From positions 1 through 64,000 of the forward strand of contig NZ_JAFIFD010000048.1 in assembly GCF_020832205.1 (NCBI RefSeq): a DNA stretch of 64,000 bases, given 5' to 3'. The translations under genes and the position numbers were made by a program. Shown here one piece after another: positions 8,139-16,537 of this stretch (position 1 is its first letter; each line of letters begins with the position of its first letter). The notes below the pieces were generated by a model. The model worked only from the letters and a program-made list of their open reading frames with translations, did no database searches and had not been told where the DNA came from. Origin of the DNA: Exiguobacterium sp. GTDB taxonomy: Bacteria > Bacillota > Bacilli > Exiguobacteriales > Exiguobacteriaceae.

Positions 8139-9050
8139 TTACTGTTTATTGACCCACTGTTCAAGACGTTGTAACAGTTCCGGGTGGAGCGGTGCCTCGA
8201 TGGCCTCGCGATACTCCTTATGCAACGACAACAACGTATGCGGGGTCGTGCGTTCGACGAGAAGATGATTCATGTCGTGAATGATGAATCGCTCAACGTC
8301 CCCTTTCGTCTGAATCGTCTGGACGTGCTCAGGCGGCACTTGGACGTCACGGTCGCCGGTCATGGCGAGCAACGGGACCCGGACGTGATCAAGCCGCTCC
8401 CTCACGTCGTAAGAAGCGTGTTCACGAATCCACTTCGCGTTGACGATCTGTCCCCGATATTTGAATGAGGCGACGTTCGTCCGGAGTGACCGCTCGAGCA
8501 AATCGTCCTGACGTTGCCGTACTTTTTTCGGCACACCGGTGAGACGATAAAACAGTCCTTTCAGCCCCTTCACGCGAGCGATTTCGCGAGCAAGGGCATC
8601 TGCTTGATACAGAAACATCTGTTTTGAGGAGTCATTGAAGCCTGACAACAAGATCAACCCGTCCGCTTTCGTCTCGAGCTGAACCGCCGGCGCAATGACG
8701 GCCCCTTCACTATGGCCGAGGACGATGACGCTCGCCACTTCAGGCATCCGTTTCACATTGTTCACGACTTCGATCGCATCTTCAATCAGGTCATGCAACC
8801 CGACTTTGTTAAAGTCGCCATCGGACTCGCCGATGCCTTGTTTGTCATATCGAAAGACGTTGACGCCCATGCCATAAAGGGCGTCAGCTAATTTTTTATA
8901 CGTGTTGAACTCGACCGGCCCGACGTTCCCGTTCCGGTCGCTCGGACCGCTCCCGCTCAAGATGACGATCGTCTTACGCGGCGTCTCATGAAATAATAAC
9001 GTGCCAGCCAGTTCTCCATAATGCCTTGTCATATTCACATTTCGTTCCAT
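8139..9050 (-). CDS. Alpha/beta hydrolase
   Basis: A 303-residue serine hydrolase. The nucleophile elbow is GHSEG (S114), the acid is probably the Asp in MTGDRDVQVPPEH and the general base the His in DMNHLLV near the C-terminus. An early LSGSGPSDRNG segment would form the oxyanion region, and FRYDKQGIGES is typical of dienelactone hydrolase/BAAT-like families. No signal peptide is seen, so it acts in the cytosol. GGAGG precedes the ATG. It stands alone between the fru operon and a small divergent gene. Substrate unknown; an esterase or acyl-transfer role is equally possible. Confidence 0.88.
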   Translation of the reverse strand: MERNVNMTRHYGELAGTLLFHETPRKTIVILSGSGPSDRNGNVGPVEFNTYKKLADALYGMGVNVFRYDKQGIGESDGDFNKVGLHDLIEDAIEVVNNVKRMPEVASVIVLGHSEGAVIAPAVQLETKADGLILLSGFNDSSKQMFLYQADALAREIARVKGLKGLFYRLTGVPKKVRQRQDDLLERSLRTNVASFKYRGQIVNAKWIREHASYDVRERLDHVRVPLLAMTGDRDVQVPPEHVQTIQTKGDVERFIIHDMNHLLVERTTPHTLLSLHKEYREAIEAPLHPELLQRLEQWVNKQ

Positions 9051-9266
9051 TGTATCGCCTCCTCTTTTATCATACCGAACATCGCGACGCGTATCGAGTA
9101 AAACTGATAGGCTAACACACTAGTCATCTCAACATATTTTGATGAATCGCCTACACTAAAAGGATAATCCTTCCATTTGTCGAAAAGTAACATATCAGCT
9201 GTATTGGCTTGCCGTACATCGGGTCCATCTGATTGATACTTTGATTTGAATGAGAGGAATAAGAGG

Positions 9267-9530
9267 ATGCTTGAGAAAATCGTAAGGCACGGTTGGAACG
9301 TCCTATCAGGTTTGTTCGTATTGGCTTGCTCACTTTGGTTGAGCGGTCCAGGCATAGCAGAGACGGATACCCCAGACTATCGATGGTACTTCATGTTGTG
9401 GTTCGTACTATGGACGGTTGGTTTCCTTTTGCAGTTCAGGCAACGACCGAAATGGATTGGTTTATTGATTACAATTATCCCAACTGTTTATTATCTGTTT
9501 CTTGTACTGCGCGCGATGGAACTTTTCTAG
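9267..9530 (+). CDS. Small membrane protein, about 87 residues
   Basis: A hypothetical protein with three predicted hydrophobic segments: WNVLSGLFVLACSLWLSG, WYFMLWFVLWTVGFLLQF and WIGLLITIIPTVYYLFLVL. The ATG at 9267 (MLEKIVRHGW) is preceded by AGAGG; a TTG 21 nt upstream is an alternative start. Short charged loops (RQRPKW) suggest a simple integral membrane protein. No family recognised. It is the only plus-strand gene in this stretch and ends before a strong hairpin at 9575. Confidence 0.65.
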   Translation: MLEKIVRHGWNVLSGLFVLACSLWLSGPGIAETDTPDYRWYFMLWFVLWTVGFLLQFRQRPKWIGLLITIIPTVYYLFLVLRAMELF

Positions 9531-9574
9531 TACGTTCCGTCCATTCAGAAGTCATTCATCGGGCTTTAACCATT

Positions 9575-9610
9575 ATGAAAGGACATCCGCATATCCGGAT
9601 GTCCTTTCAT
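9575..9610. terminator. Bidirectional hairpin terminator
   Basis: ATGAAAGGACATCCG pairs with CGGATGTCCTTTCAT around a short loop. It sits between the convergent small genes ending at 9530 (+) and 9633 (-), and can serve both. T-runs are weak. Confidence 0.7.
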
Positions 9611-9632
9611 CAGTTCAGTGGAGATAAATGGA

Positions 9633-9770
9633 TTAGGTCAATGCTTGTAGTGCAGAGGAAATCTGAAGTAATGCATTAATCAGCTCATCGATGTGCCAAG
9701 CGATATAGCCGGCACTGATTGCGATAATCGTCAGCATCGTCAGCTTGAACATTTGAATGTTATCCTTCAT
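9633..9770 (-). CDS. Predicted 45-residue membrane peptide
   Basis: The frame starts MKDNIQMFKLTMLTIIAIS, has one hydrophobic helix (about residues 10-25), and ends with an amphipathic tail (IDELINALLQISSALQALT). AAAGGA lies about 8 nt before the chosen ATG; a second in-frame ATG 9 nt upstream is too close to it. A stable hairpin follows. The amphipathic tail could associate with membrane. The function is not known and expression is unproven. Confidence 0.45.
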   Translation of the reverse strand: MKDNIQMFKLTMLTIIAISAGYIAWHIDELINALLQISSALQALT

Positions 9771-9847
9771 CAGTCTCATCCTTTTGTCAGTTTGATTTGA
9801 AACTTAACCACTAGGAATTAGCGTACCACGTTTCCATTATTATGTAA

Positions 9848-10297
9848 TTAATGTACAGCGAAAGCTCTGCTCAGTTGATTATACATCCCTTCATCTCGCA
9901 AGAGTATTTCGAAACATTGAAAGTCGAATGCTCTGATTTCAATCATCGATCGATTCAATTGAAACCCGAATTCGGCCTCAGTATGTGGTTCAAGTTTACG
10001 ATCGATTACCAACTGTTCATCTAGGGAAGCAATGAACACCCCACTCTCGAACTGAACAACTTGTTTGACCCGCTCCGCCAACTCACCTGTATTTGAGATC
10101 TTGATGAGTCCGACGCTGTCCGATGGAAAAAGATCCAACAGCGACATGTCAGTTCCACCGTAAACATCAAATAGATACCAGGTCAGTTCAGTTGATTGCA
10201 CTCGATTGATTGATTGCAAAATTCGTTCCAACTGTCTCCCCATACAAGAAACCTCTTCATCAAAACATGCCCCATTTATTGCTAAGCTAAATAACAC
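9848..10297 (-). CDS. Hypothetical protein, 149 residues
   Basis: I do not recognise a family. It starts at a GTG (MLFSLAINGACF), because GGAGG lies about 10 nt upstream and the nearer ATG is in another frame that stops after five codons. The sequence alternates short strands and helices, with no signal peptide and no membrane segment. The middle (ELTWYLFDVYGGTDMSLLDLF) and C-terminal (AFDFQCFEILLRDEGMYNQL) parts look like a compact alpha/beta domain, possibly of the immunity-protein type, but that is a guess. Confidence 0.65.
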   Translation of the reverse strand: MLFSLAINGACFDEEVSCMGRQLERILQSINRVQSTELTWYLFDVYGGTDMSLLDLFPSDSVGLIKISNTGELAERVKQVVQFESGVFIASLDEQLVIDRKLEPHTEAEFGFQLNRSMIEIRAFDFQCFEILLRDEGMYNQLSRAFAVH

Positions 10298-10430
10298 GAA
10301 TCATTCACCTCCACCCATAGGTAGTATCGTCTAGCAGTTCGAGTACTTCCAAAATAACTCGGGGTGCCATTACGCACAACTCATATAGAAAAGGTTGCCG
10401 ACCATGTATCATCTGCAGTCTTTGATTCAT

Positions 10431-11621
10431 TCATTGCGTCGTCAACCACTCGACCAACCAATCCACATGCTCGAGCATCGCTTCGTCAGAGAGCCGATCA
10501 ATCGTATCGTCCTCGGTGAAGACGTCTTGGTTCGCCGTGAGGGAATCGTTCAACGAGACGACGTCGATACCGGCTTGCCGATATTCGTCTAAAATCGACA
10601 CCCCTAAACTTCTCACTTCGACATCTTCAAACGATGAAGTGTCCATGAACGGGTAAGACTTCATGCCGTGCGTTTTGACGAATCGGTCCGTATCTCCCGT
10701 CCCGATCAAGTCAAGCAACATGACGGTTCTCGGCGTCATGCCGCGCTCCTCTAACATTCCAAGGTAATGTGTGCTCGCCTCATACCCTTCTCCGTACCCG
10801 TTCAAAAAAACGTAGCGAATCGTCGCATCCGTCTCAACGTCATCCATCGCTTGAATGACCTGATATAGAATCGAGGCACCGCCGAGGCCGATCAAGGCGT
10901 GGTCACCGTATCCGCTGCTATCGAGGCGTGCCATCACAATCACTTCCTCATCGGTCGTCCCCGTCTGAACGAATTCCGTATAGGGCATCTCCGTTTCATA
11001 CGGTTCGATTGTTACAAGTTGGCCGTCCGTGAGCGCTTCGGCCGCATCGATCCCAATGCCAGTTCCGTCAAAACGAAGCCAGGCCGATACATAGACGAAT
11101 CCGAACTCGTCCGACGCTTCTTCATGAGGAGAGATGAGGTACCCAGCCGCTCCCGCCTCTTTCAATTTCGTCAAGTAGCGATTCGCCGCCTCATCATTGA
11201 GCACCTCGCCATAATGGTCAAGGTGATACGCATCGTCCCGCGCCTCTAATGACACGTCGGTCATCGGCAAAACGACGATTTTATCTGTCACGTCAGGAAT
11301 CGGTGCGTTCCACTCTACGTGGATGACGTCGCCTTGAATCGGTTCTTCCACCATCATCGACGAGTACCCGTCGAACAGCTCATCTTCTATTGTGACGTCC
11401 GTATAAAACGTTTGGAGCGGTGCATAATGAATAATGCGCTCCATGTTCAAATCGAGATCGACACCGAGCGACTCAAACAGCTCCGTGTTCTCCCAACTAT
11501 CGACTTGACGGTCGTATGAGGCAAAATATTCGGCCGTCTCATACGGGGCATCGAGCGAAAAGGGGTTCACATATAAAAATGTGACGTAAAGGGCGTAAAT
11601 AAAACTAAAAACGATGTTCAT
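10431..11621 (-). CDS. M28-like peptidase-fold protein, probably catalytically dead
   Basis: About 396 residues. An N-terminal hydrophobic segment (MNIVFSFIYALYVTFLYV) suggests membrane anchoring or secretion. A central PA-like insert precedes an M28-type core recognisable from VIVMARLDSSGYGDHALIGLGGAS and YVFLNGYGEGYEASTHYLG. In active M28 enzymes these positions carry the metal ligands (HYDS, the Asp of a DNASG-type motif, and a Glu pair). Here they read RLDS, LGGAS and GYGEGYE, so most zinc ligands appear lost. The ATG at 11621 has GGAG 9 nt upstream; a TTG 15 nt earlier is less likely. Family assignment is by motif only. Confidence 0.65.
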   Translation of the reverse strand: MNIVFSFIYALYVTFLYVNPFSLDAPYETAEYFASYDRQVDSWENTELFESLGVDLDLNMERIIHYAPLQTFYTDVTIEDELFDGYSSMMVEEPIQGDVIHVEWNAPIPDVTDKIVVLPMTDVSLEARDDAYHLDHYGEVLNDEAANRYLTKLKEAGAAGYLISPHEEASDEFGFVYVSAWLRFDGTGIGIDAAEALTDGQLVTIEPYETEMPYTEFVQTGTTDEEVIVMARLDSSGYGDHALIGLGGASILYQVIQAMDDVETDATIRYVFLNGYGEGYEASTHYLGMLEERGMTPRTVMLLDLIGTGDTDRFVKTHGMKSYPFMDTSSFEDVEVRSLGVSILDEYRQAGIDVVSLNDSLTANQDVFTEDDTIDRLSDEAMLEHVDWLVEWLTTQ

Positions 11622-11865
11622 AGTGCGTATCTCCAATACATATAAATAATTTCGTCCAAGAATTTGTAAAGAATGGTTAACTTGGCATATATTATTATAG
11701 ATACATTCAGAAAATAAATGAATTTAAATTTTAACGAAATTCAATATATTTTTTTCCGTTCGCACCCTGCTCCCTGCGCTTCACGGCTCTATTTGTGCAG
11801 GTCACTTTCTACATGCGATTCCTCACTCGATTAATTGAGAATAATTCAAAGACAGTTGGTGCCCT

Positions 11866-12147
11866 ATGAATCCGATTTATCCGAATCAACAACGAAAGAA
11901 AAAACGCTACCTATACGCTTTCCTCCTCCTGGCTCTGCTCAATACGGTGCAACATGTATACGATATGAGTTCAGACATGACCTCCGTGTATCGATTGGTC
12001 GGCGGTCTCATTTTTTATGCGTTCCTAATTTATTTCGGCTTACGGGGAAAAAAGTGGGCCGAGATTGCCATCGCAATCGTCGTTTGGATCAACGTCATCG
12101 CTTTATCCGTTATTCTCCTGTTCATGGGACTCTCCCTGATTGCATAA
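11866..12147 (+). CDS. Small integral membrane protein, 93 residues
   Basis: A basic N-terminus (NQQRKKKRYLY) is followed by three hydrophobic helices: AFLLLALLNTVQHVY, VGGLIFYAFLIYFGL and IAIAIVVWINVIALSVILLF. The lysine/arginine-rich ends suggest a cytoplasmic N-terminus. No strong ribosome binding site precedes the ATG, so expression may be low or the start different. It is convergent with adhE and shares a terminator with it. No function can be assigned. Confidence 0.6.
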   Translation: MNPIYPNQQRKKKRYLYAFLLLALLNTVQHVYDMSSDMTSVYRLVGGLIFYAFLIYFGLRGKKWAEIAIAIVVWINVIALSVILLFMGLSLIA

Positions 12148-12148
12148 A

Positions 12149-12180
12149 AAAGGCGGCCACTCGTTTGAGTGGTCGCCTTT
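12149..12180. terminator. Shared terminator between small membrane gene and adhE
   Basis: AAAGGCGGCCACTC-GTTT-GAGTGGTCGCCTTT forms a long stem with A/T runs on both sides, between convergent stops. Confidence 0.88.
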
Positions 12181-12186
12181 CGTTCT

Positions 12187-14778
12187 TTATACGCCTTCGT
12201 AAGCAGCGTACATGATCTCTTTCAATTCTTCGACGAGCGGCATTTTCGGGTTCGCCGTCGTACATTGGTCTTCGAACGCGTCGACTGCCATCTTGTCGAC
12301 TTTCGCGTCGAGGTCCGCTTTCTTGATGCCTTGTGCTTTGAACGAGAGCTTAATGTTCAAGCGCTGGCCGAGCTCGATGACCGCTTGGATGAGCGACTCG
12401 ACACCTTCTTCCGTCGTGCTCGCTGGAAGTCCGAGGTAACGCGCGATTTCTGCGTAACGCTCGTCAGCGATGAATGACTCATATTTCGGGAACGCCGCGA
12501 GTTTCGATGGGCGTGTCGCGTTATAGCGGATGACGTGCGGCATGAGGATCGCGTTCGTCCGTCCGTGTGGGACGTGGAACTCGCCACCGATTTTGTGTGC
12601 GATCGAGTGGTTGATGCCGAGGAACGCGTTTGCGAACGCCATACCAGCCATCGTCGATGCGTTGTGAACTTTTTGACGAGCTTCGGCGTCACTGCCATTC
12701 TCATACGCTTTCGGGAGGTAGTCGAAGATCATCTTCATCGAACGGAGGGCAAGTCCGTCCGTATAGTCGTTTGCCATAACCGATACGTACGCTTCAATCG
12801 CGTGCGTCAACACGTCCATTCCTGTATCAGCCGTGATGGAAGCCGGTACTGTCATGACGAACTCAGGGTCGACGATGGCGACGTCCGGTGTGATCGCGTA
12901 GTCGGCAATCGGATACTTCACGTTTTTCTTCTTATCTGTGATGACCGTGAACGGTGTCACTTCAGAACCCGTACCTGACGTCGTCGGAATCGCGACGAAC
13001 ATCGATTTGTTGCCTAGCGTCGGGAACTTGTACGTCCGTTTGCGGATATCCATGAATTTTTGGCGAAGGTTTGAGAATTTCTCTTCTGGGCGTTCGTAGA
13101 AGAGCCACATTCCTTTCGCGGCATCCATCGGAGACCCACCGCCAAGCGCGATGATCATGTCCGGTTGGAATTGGCGCATCGCTTCGGCACCTGCCATGAC
13201 CGTCTCAACCGATGGATCTGGTTCGACTTGGTCGAAGATGCGGTAGTCGACTCCGGCTGGCAAGTTTTTAATGACTTTATCGGCAAATCCGAGTTTGACC
13301 ATCATTTCATCCGTGACGATCATCGCCCGTTTTTTCGATGTGAGCGATTGAAGGTATTGGACCGAGTTTTTCTCGAAGTAAATCTTTTCAGGGACTTTAA
13401 ACCATTGCATGTTCACGCGACGTCTCGCCACCTTTTTCACGTTGAGTAGATGTTTCGCCGTCACGTTCTCAGAGACGGAGTTTTTACCGTACGACCCACA
13501 ACCGAGCGTGAGTGATGGTGTCATTTCATTATAGAGGTCACCGATACCGCCGTGTGCCGTTGGCGAGTTGACGATGATGCGGCAAGCTTTCATGCGAAGA
13601 CCGAACGCGAGGATCGCTTCGTCGTCTGTCGAGTGGATGGCAGCCGTATGACCGAGACCGCCGATTTCAAGCATTTTCTCAGCGATGGCAAATCCTTCTT
13701 CACGCGATTGGACTTTATACGCACCGAGCACTGGGCTGAGCTTCTCGTGTGAGAGAAGTTCTGTCGCGCCGACCGTCTCGAGTTCAGCGATCAAGATCTT
13801 CGTGTCGGCCGGGACTGTGAGTCCAGCTTTCTCAGCGATCCATGCTGCCGGTTTCCCGACGATTTCAGGGTTGACCGCACACGTGTCCGTTTTAATGACG
13901 AGTGTCTCGAGTTTCGCTTTTTCTTCTGGTGAACAGAAGTAACAACCGAGGGCTGTCATTTCCGCTTTCACTTCTTCGTATACTTCTTGGTCGACGATGA
14001 TCGCTTGTTCTGACGCACAGATCATGCCGTTATCGAATGTTTTCGACAAGATGACGTCCGAGATGGCACGTTTCACTTTTGCTGTCTTGTCGATGTAGGC
14101 TGGAACGTTACCAGGACCGACGCCGAGGGCTGGTTTCCCAGTCGAGTACGCCGATTTGACCATCGCCGCTCCACCTGTCGCGAGTACCATGGCAACACCT
14201 GGGTGGTTCATGAGCGCTTTCGTTGCGTCGAGTGACGGTTTTTCGACCCATTGGATCAAGTGTTCCGGCGCACCGGCTTCGATGGCTGCGTCACGAAGGA
14301 TGCGAGCCGCTTCACTTGAACATTGCTGTGCCGAAGGGTGGAAACCAAAGATGATTGGGTTACGTGTTTTAATGGCGATGATCGCTTTGAACATCGTCGT
14401 TGACGTCGGGTTTGTGACCGGTGTGACCCCGGCGACGACACCGACCGGCTCCGCGATGTATGTGATGCCGTTTTGCTCGTCGTCTTCGATGACGCCGACC
14501 GTCTTCTCGCCACGGAGTGAGTTGTAAATATATTCTGTCGCGAAGATGTTTTTGATCATTTTGTCTTCAAATACACCGCGACCTGTTTCTTCATATGCAT
14601 GCTTTGCGAGTGCGACGTGTTGTTCGAGCCCGGCTAACGCCATTGCTTGAACGATGCTGTCGATTTTTTCTTGGTCGAACGTCATTAACGTGTCGAGCGC
14701 TTTGTGCGCTTGCGTGACGAGCGTGTCGACCATCTGTTCTGCTGATGTTTCTACTACTGCTTTCTCTTTAACTGCCAT
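12187..14778 (-). CDS. adhE: Bifunctional aldehyde/alcohol dehydrogenase AdhE
   Basis: AdhE reduces acetyl-CoA to acetaldehyde and then ethanol, oxidising two NADH during fermentation. The N-terminal CoA-acylating aldehyde dehydrogenase has its catalytic cysteine in NGMICASEQAIIV (about C254). The C-terminal iron-dependent alcohol dehydrogenase begins near WFKVPEKIYFEKNS and shows GGGSPMDAAKGMW plus HSIAHKIGG and VPHGRTNAILMPH for iron binding. The ATG of MAVKEKAVVE is used because GGAGG precedes it by 8 nt; this gives 863 residues, the usual length. A perfect Rex box lies about 140 bp upstream, so it should be induced at high NADH/NAD+. A cre lies further upstream. Confidence 0.97.
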   Translation of the reverse strand: MAVKEKAVVETSAEQMVDTLVTQAHKALDTLMTFDQEKIDSIVQAMALAGLEQHVALAKHAYEETGRGVFEDKMIKNIFATEYIYNSLRGEKTVGVIEDDEQNGITYIAEPVGVVAGVTPVTNPTSTTMFKAIIAIKTRNPIIFGFHPSAQQCSSEAARILRDAAIEAGAPEHLIQWVEKPSLDATKALMNHPGVAMVLATGGAAMVKSAYSTGKPALGVGPGNVPAYIDKTAKVKRAISDVILSKTFDNGMICASEQAIIVDQEVYEEVKAEMTALGCYFCSPEEKAKLETLVIKTDTCAVNPEIVGKPAAWIAEKAGLTVPADTKILIAELETVGATELLSHEKLSPVLGAYKVQSREEGFAIAEKMLEIGGLGHTAAIHSTDDEAILAFGLRMKACRIIVNSPTAHGGIGDLYNEMTPSLTLGCGSYGKNSVSENVTAKHLLNVKKVARRRVNMQWFKVPEKIYFEKNSVQYLQSLTSKKRAMIVTDEMMVKLGFADKVIKNLPAGVDYRIFDQVEPDPSVETVMAGAEAMRQFQPDMIIALGGGSPMDAAKGMWLFYERPEEKFSNLRQKFMDIRKRTYKFPTLGNKSMFVAIPTTSGTGSEVTPFTVITDKKKNVKYPIADYAITPDVAIVDPEFVMTVPASITADTGMDVLTHAIEAYVSVMANDYTDGLALRSMKMIFDYLPKAYENGSDAEARQKVHNASTMAGMAFANAFLGINHSIAHKIGGEFHVPHGRTNAILMPHVIRYNATRPSKLAAFPKYESFIADERYAEIARYLGLPASTTEEGVESLIQAVIELGQRLNIKLSFKAQGIKKADLDAKVDKMAVDAFEDQCTTANPKMPLVEELKEIMYAAYEGV

Positions 14779-14915
14779 GTTGGTTTCCTCCTCATGAATG
14801 AGAGCTTGAACTTTTGACTTGATGGAGAGCACGGATTCACATGTTGCTTAAAGAGTTTGTGCTTTCCTTCACATTCATAGAATACACCGTTTTCGAAAGT
14901 TTGTGCGTGACAACA

Positions 14916-14933
14916 TTGTGAACTCTTTCACAA
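14916..14933 (-). promoter_or_regulatory. Rex operator upstream of adhE
   Basis: TTGTGAACTCTTTCACAA matches the Gram-positive Rex consensus TTGTGAA-N4-TTCACAA at all 14 fixed positions, and extends to a 20-bp palindrome with the flanking A and T. Rex releases DNA when NADH is high, consistent with control of AdhE. Confidence 0.9.
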
Positions 14934-15024
14934 TATTTTTCAGCAGAATGAGGATAGGTCTTGCATTTTCACCCGTACCTTCGTAAAATCGAATGCGTTT
15001 TCATGAAAATATTGCCTAATCGAA

Positions 15025-15040
15025 ATGTAAACGCTTACAT
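15025..15040. promoter_or_regulatory. Perfect cre site between adhE and MarR gene
   Basis: ATGTAAACGCTTACAT is a perfect 16-bp palindrome fitting the cre consensus completely. It lies about 250 bp upstream of adhE and about 125 bp upstream of the divergent MarR gene, so CcpA could act on either; the adhE promoter is the more usual target. Confidence 0.7.
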
Positions 15041-15122
15041 CATTTATGGCACACTGATGACGGAATGAGTGTGTATTTCCTCACAACGCATGGATTGGTC
15101 GTCCAAGCCCCCTCCACTCGTG

Positions 15123-15149
15123 TATAATGTAAGATAGAACCTAATTAGG
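15123..15149 (+). promoter_or_regulatory. -10 element and candidate MarR operator
   Basis: A perfect TATAAT (15123-15128) has no convincing -35. The 10-bp palindrome CCTAATTAGG (15140-15149) lies between it and the MarR start. MarR proteins often bind palindromes just downstream of their own promoter, so autoregulation is plausible. Confidence 0.4.
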
Positions 15150-15163
15150 AAGTGAATAGACTT

Positions 15164-15610
15164 ATGCCTAGACAAGATGCAGCCGATCAGTTCGTCAAAC
15201 TGATCCCATTGATTCGTAGAAAATTGCTACGTCGATCTGACCTCCCGCAAATCCCGAACTTAAACTTCTCCCACTTTCATCTATTGATGTTAATCGAGGA
15301 CGAAGGCGCAGTGACGAACGGGCACATTAGCGAGACGTTGTCGATCGCTCCGCCGAACGTGACGCCGCTCATCACGAAACTCGTCGATGAAGGGTACATC
15401 ACACGTGTGCCGGATGAACGCGACCGCCGTGTCATCTGGAATCAATTGACCGAGAAAGGAGAACAGGTACTCCGGGAACGACGCGATTCGTTCCGCCGCC
15501 TGTTCGAAGATCGCCTCGCCTTTTTAGACGAGGATGAGACCGAACGATTGATTGACAGCTTGAAGACACTGACGGAGATCGTCGAGAAGATGGACAAGAG
15601 CGAAGGATGA
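15164..15610 (+). CDS. MarR-family transcriptional regulator
   Basis: A 148-residue winged helix-turn-helix regulator. The recognition region is HISETLSIAPPNVTPLITKLVDEG, and the wing contains the conserved DERDRR motif, followed by NQLTEKGEQVLRERR. The ATG at 15164 is preceded by AGGAAGTGA at good spacing; a GTG 12 nt upstream is less likely. It is divergent from adhE and followed by the YebC-family gene. Whether it controls adhE, itself or something else cannot be told. Confidence 0.9.
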   Translation: MPRQDAADQFVKLIPLIRRKLLRRSDLPQIPNLNFSHFHLLMLIEDEGAVTNGHISETLSIAPPNVTPLITKLVDEGYITRVPDERDRRVIWNQLTEKGEQVLRERRDSFRRLFEDRLAFLDEDETERLIDSLKTLTEIVEKMDKSEG

Positions 15611-15689
15611 TTTTTGCTCGTCAACGTTCCTTTCTTCTTATATAATCGACAGTGAATCTACCGAACTATGGAAAGAGAGATGACATGGA

Positions 15690-16403
15690 ATGGGTCGTAA
15701 ATGGAACAACATCAAAGAAAAGAAGGCGTCAAAAGACGCCAACACGAGTCGCGTTTATGCGAAGTTCGGACGCGAGATCTACATCGTCGCCCGTCAAGGG
15801 GAGCCGGATCCCGAACTGAACCAAGCGCTCAAATTCGTCGTCGAACGGGCGAAGACGTATAACGTACCAAAGGCGATCATCGACCGGGCCATCGACAAGG
15901 CGAAAGGCGGCGACGAAGAAAACTTTGACGAGTTACGTTATGAAGGGTTCGGACCGAGCGGATCGATGCTGATCGTCGACACGCTCACGAACAACGTCAA
16001 CCGCACCGCATCTGAAGTTCGTGCCGCATTCGGTAAAAATGGCGGCAACATGGGTGTGAGCGGCTCTGTCGCTTACATGTTCGATGCGACGGCCGTCATC
16101 GGTGTCGCCGGGATGAGTGCGGACGAAGTGCTCGAGCTCATGATGGAGCACGACCTCGACGTCCGTGACGTCCTCGAAGAAGATGAGACGGTCATCGTCT
16201 ATGCGGAGCCGGAGGAGTTCCATGCCGTCCAGACCGCATTCAAATCAGCCGGGATCGAATCGTTCGAAGTGGCCGAGTTGACGATGTTGCCACAAAATGA
16301 AGTCGCGCTCGACGATGAGTCGAAAGAGCAGTTCGAGAAATTGCTCGACGTCCTCGAAGACTTAGAAGACGTGCGCCAGGTATACCATAACGTCGAACTA
16401 TGA
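15690..16403 (+). CDS. YebC/PmpR (TACO1)-family protein, YeeI-like
   Basis: 237 residues beginning [20 protein letters not shown], nearly identical in pattern to B. subtilis YeeI and other YebC proteins. Conserved blocks are [34 protein letters not shown], and [20 protein letters not shown]. Members were long described as DNA-binding regulators, while more recent work links the family to translation, helping ribosomes through difficult stretches such as polyproline. I therefore keep the role open. It stands alone, ends at a strong terminator, and should be cytosolic. Confidence 0.93.
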   Translation: MGRKWNNIKEKKASKDANTSRVYAKFGREIYIVARQGEPDPELNQALKFVVERAKTYNVPKAIIDRAIDKAKGGDEENFDELRYEGFGPSGSMLIVDTLTNNVNRTASEVRAAFGKNGGNMGVSGSVAYMFDATAVIGVAGMSADEVLELMMEHDLDVRDVLEEDETVIVYAEPEEFHAVQTAFKSAGIESFEVAELTMLPQNEVALDDESKEQFEKLLDVLEDLEDVRQVYHNVEL

Positions 16404-16405
16404 CG

Positions 16406-16437
16406 AAAAGGCGATAACAAATCTGTTATCGCCTTTT
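16406..16437 (+). terminator. Terminator after YebC-family gene
   Basis: AAAAGGCGATAACA-AATC-TGTTATCGCCTTTTT is a long perfect stem ending in T residues right after the stop codon. Confidence 0.92.
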
Positions 16438-16441
16438 TCAT

Positions 16442-16500
16442 TTGACAAGCTCAAAAACGTATGTTAAATTTCAAAAGTCTTTATCATATTAAAGTGATAA
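16442..16500 (+). promoter_or_regulatory. Promoter and inverted repeat upstream of COG2056 permease
   Basis: A consensus TTGACA (16442-16447) is 17 nt from TAAATT (16465-16470). The inverted repeat TTATCA-N8-TGATAA (16481-16500) follows in the leader, where a repressor could bind. Confidence 0.6.
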
Positions 16501-16537
16501 CAAGAGAAAGAGTTTTGAAGAAAGGTGTTGGATTATT

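Noticed and set aside
9035..9355. 106-codon minus-strand frame overlapping the 87-residue membrane protein gene
   Set aside because: It has no ribosome binding site, no recognisable domain, and overlaps genes on both sides.
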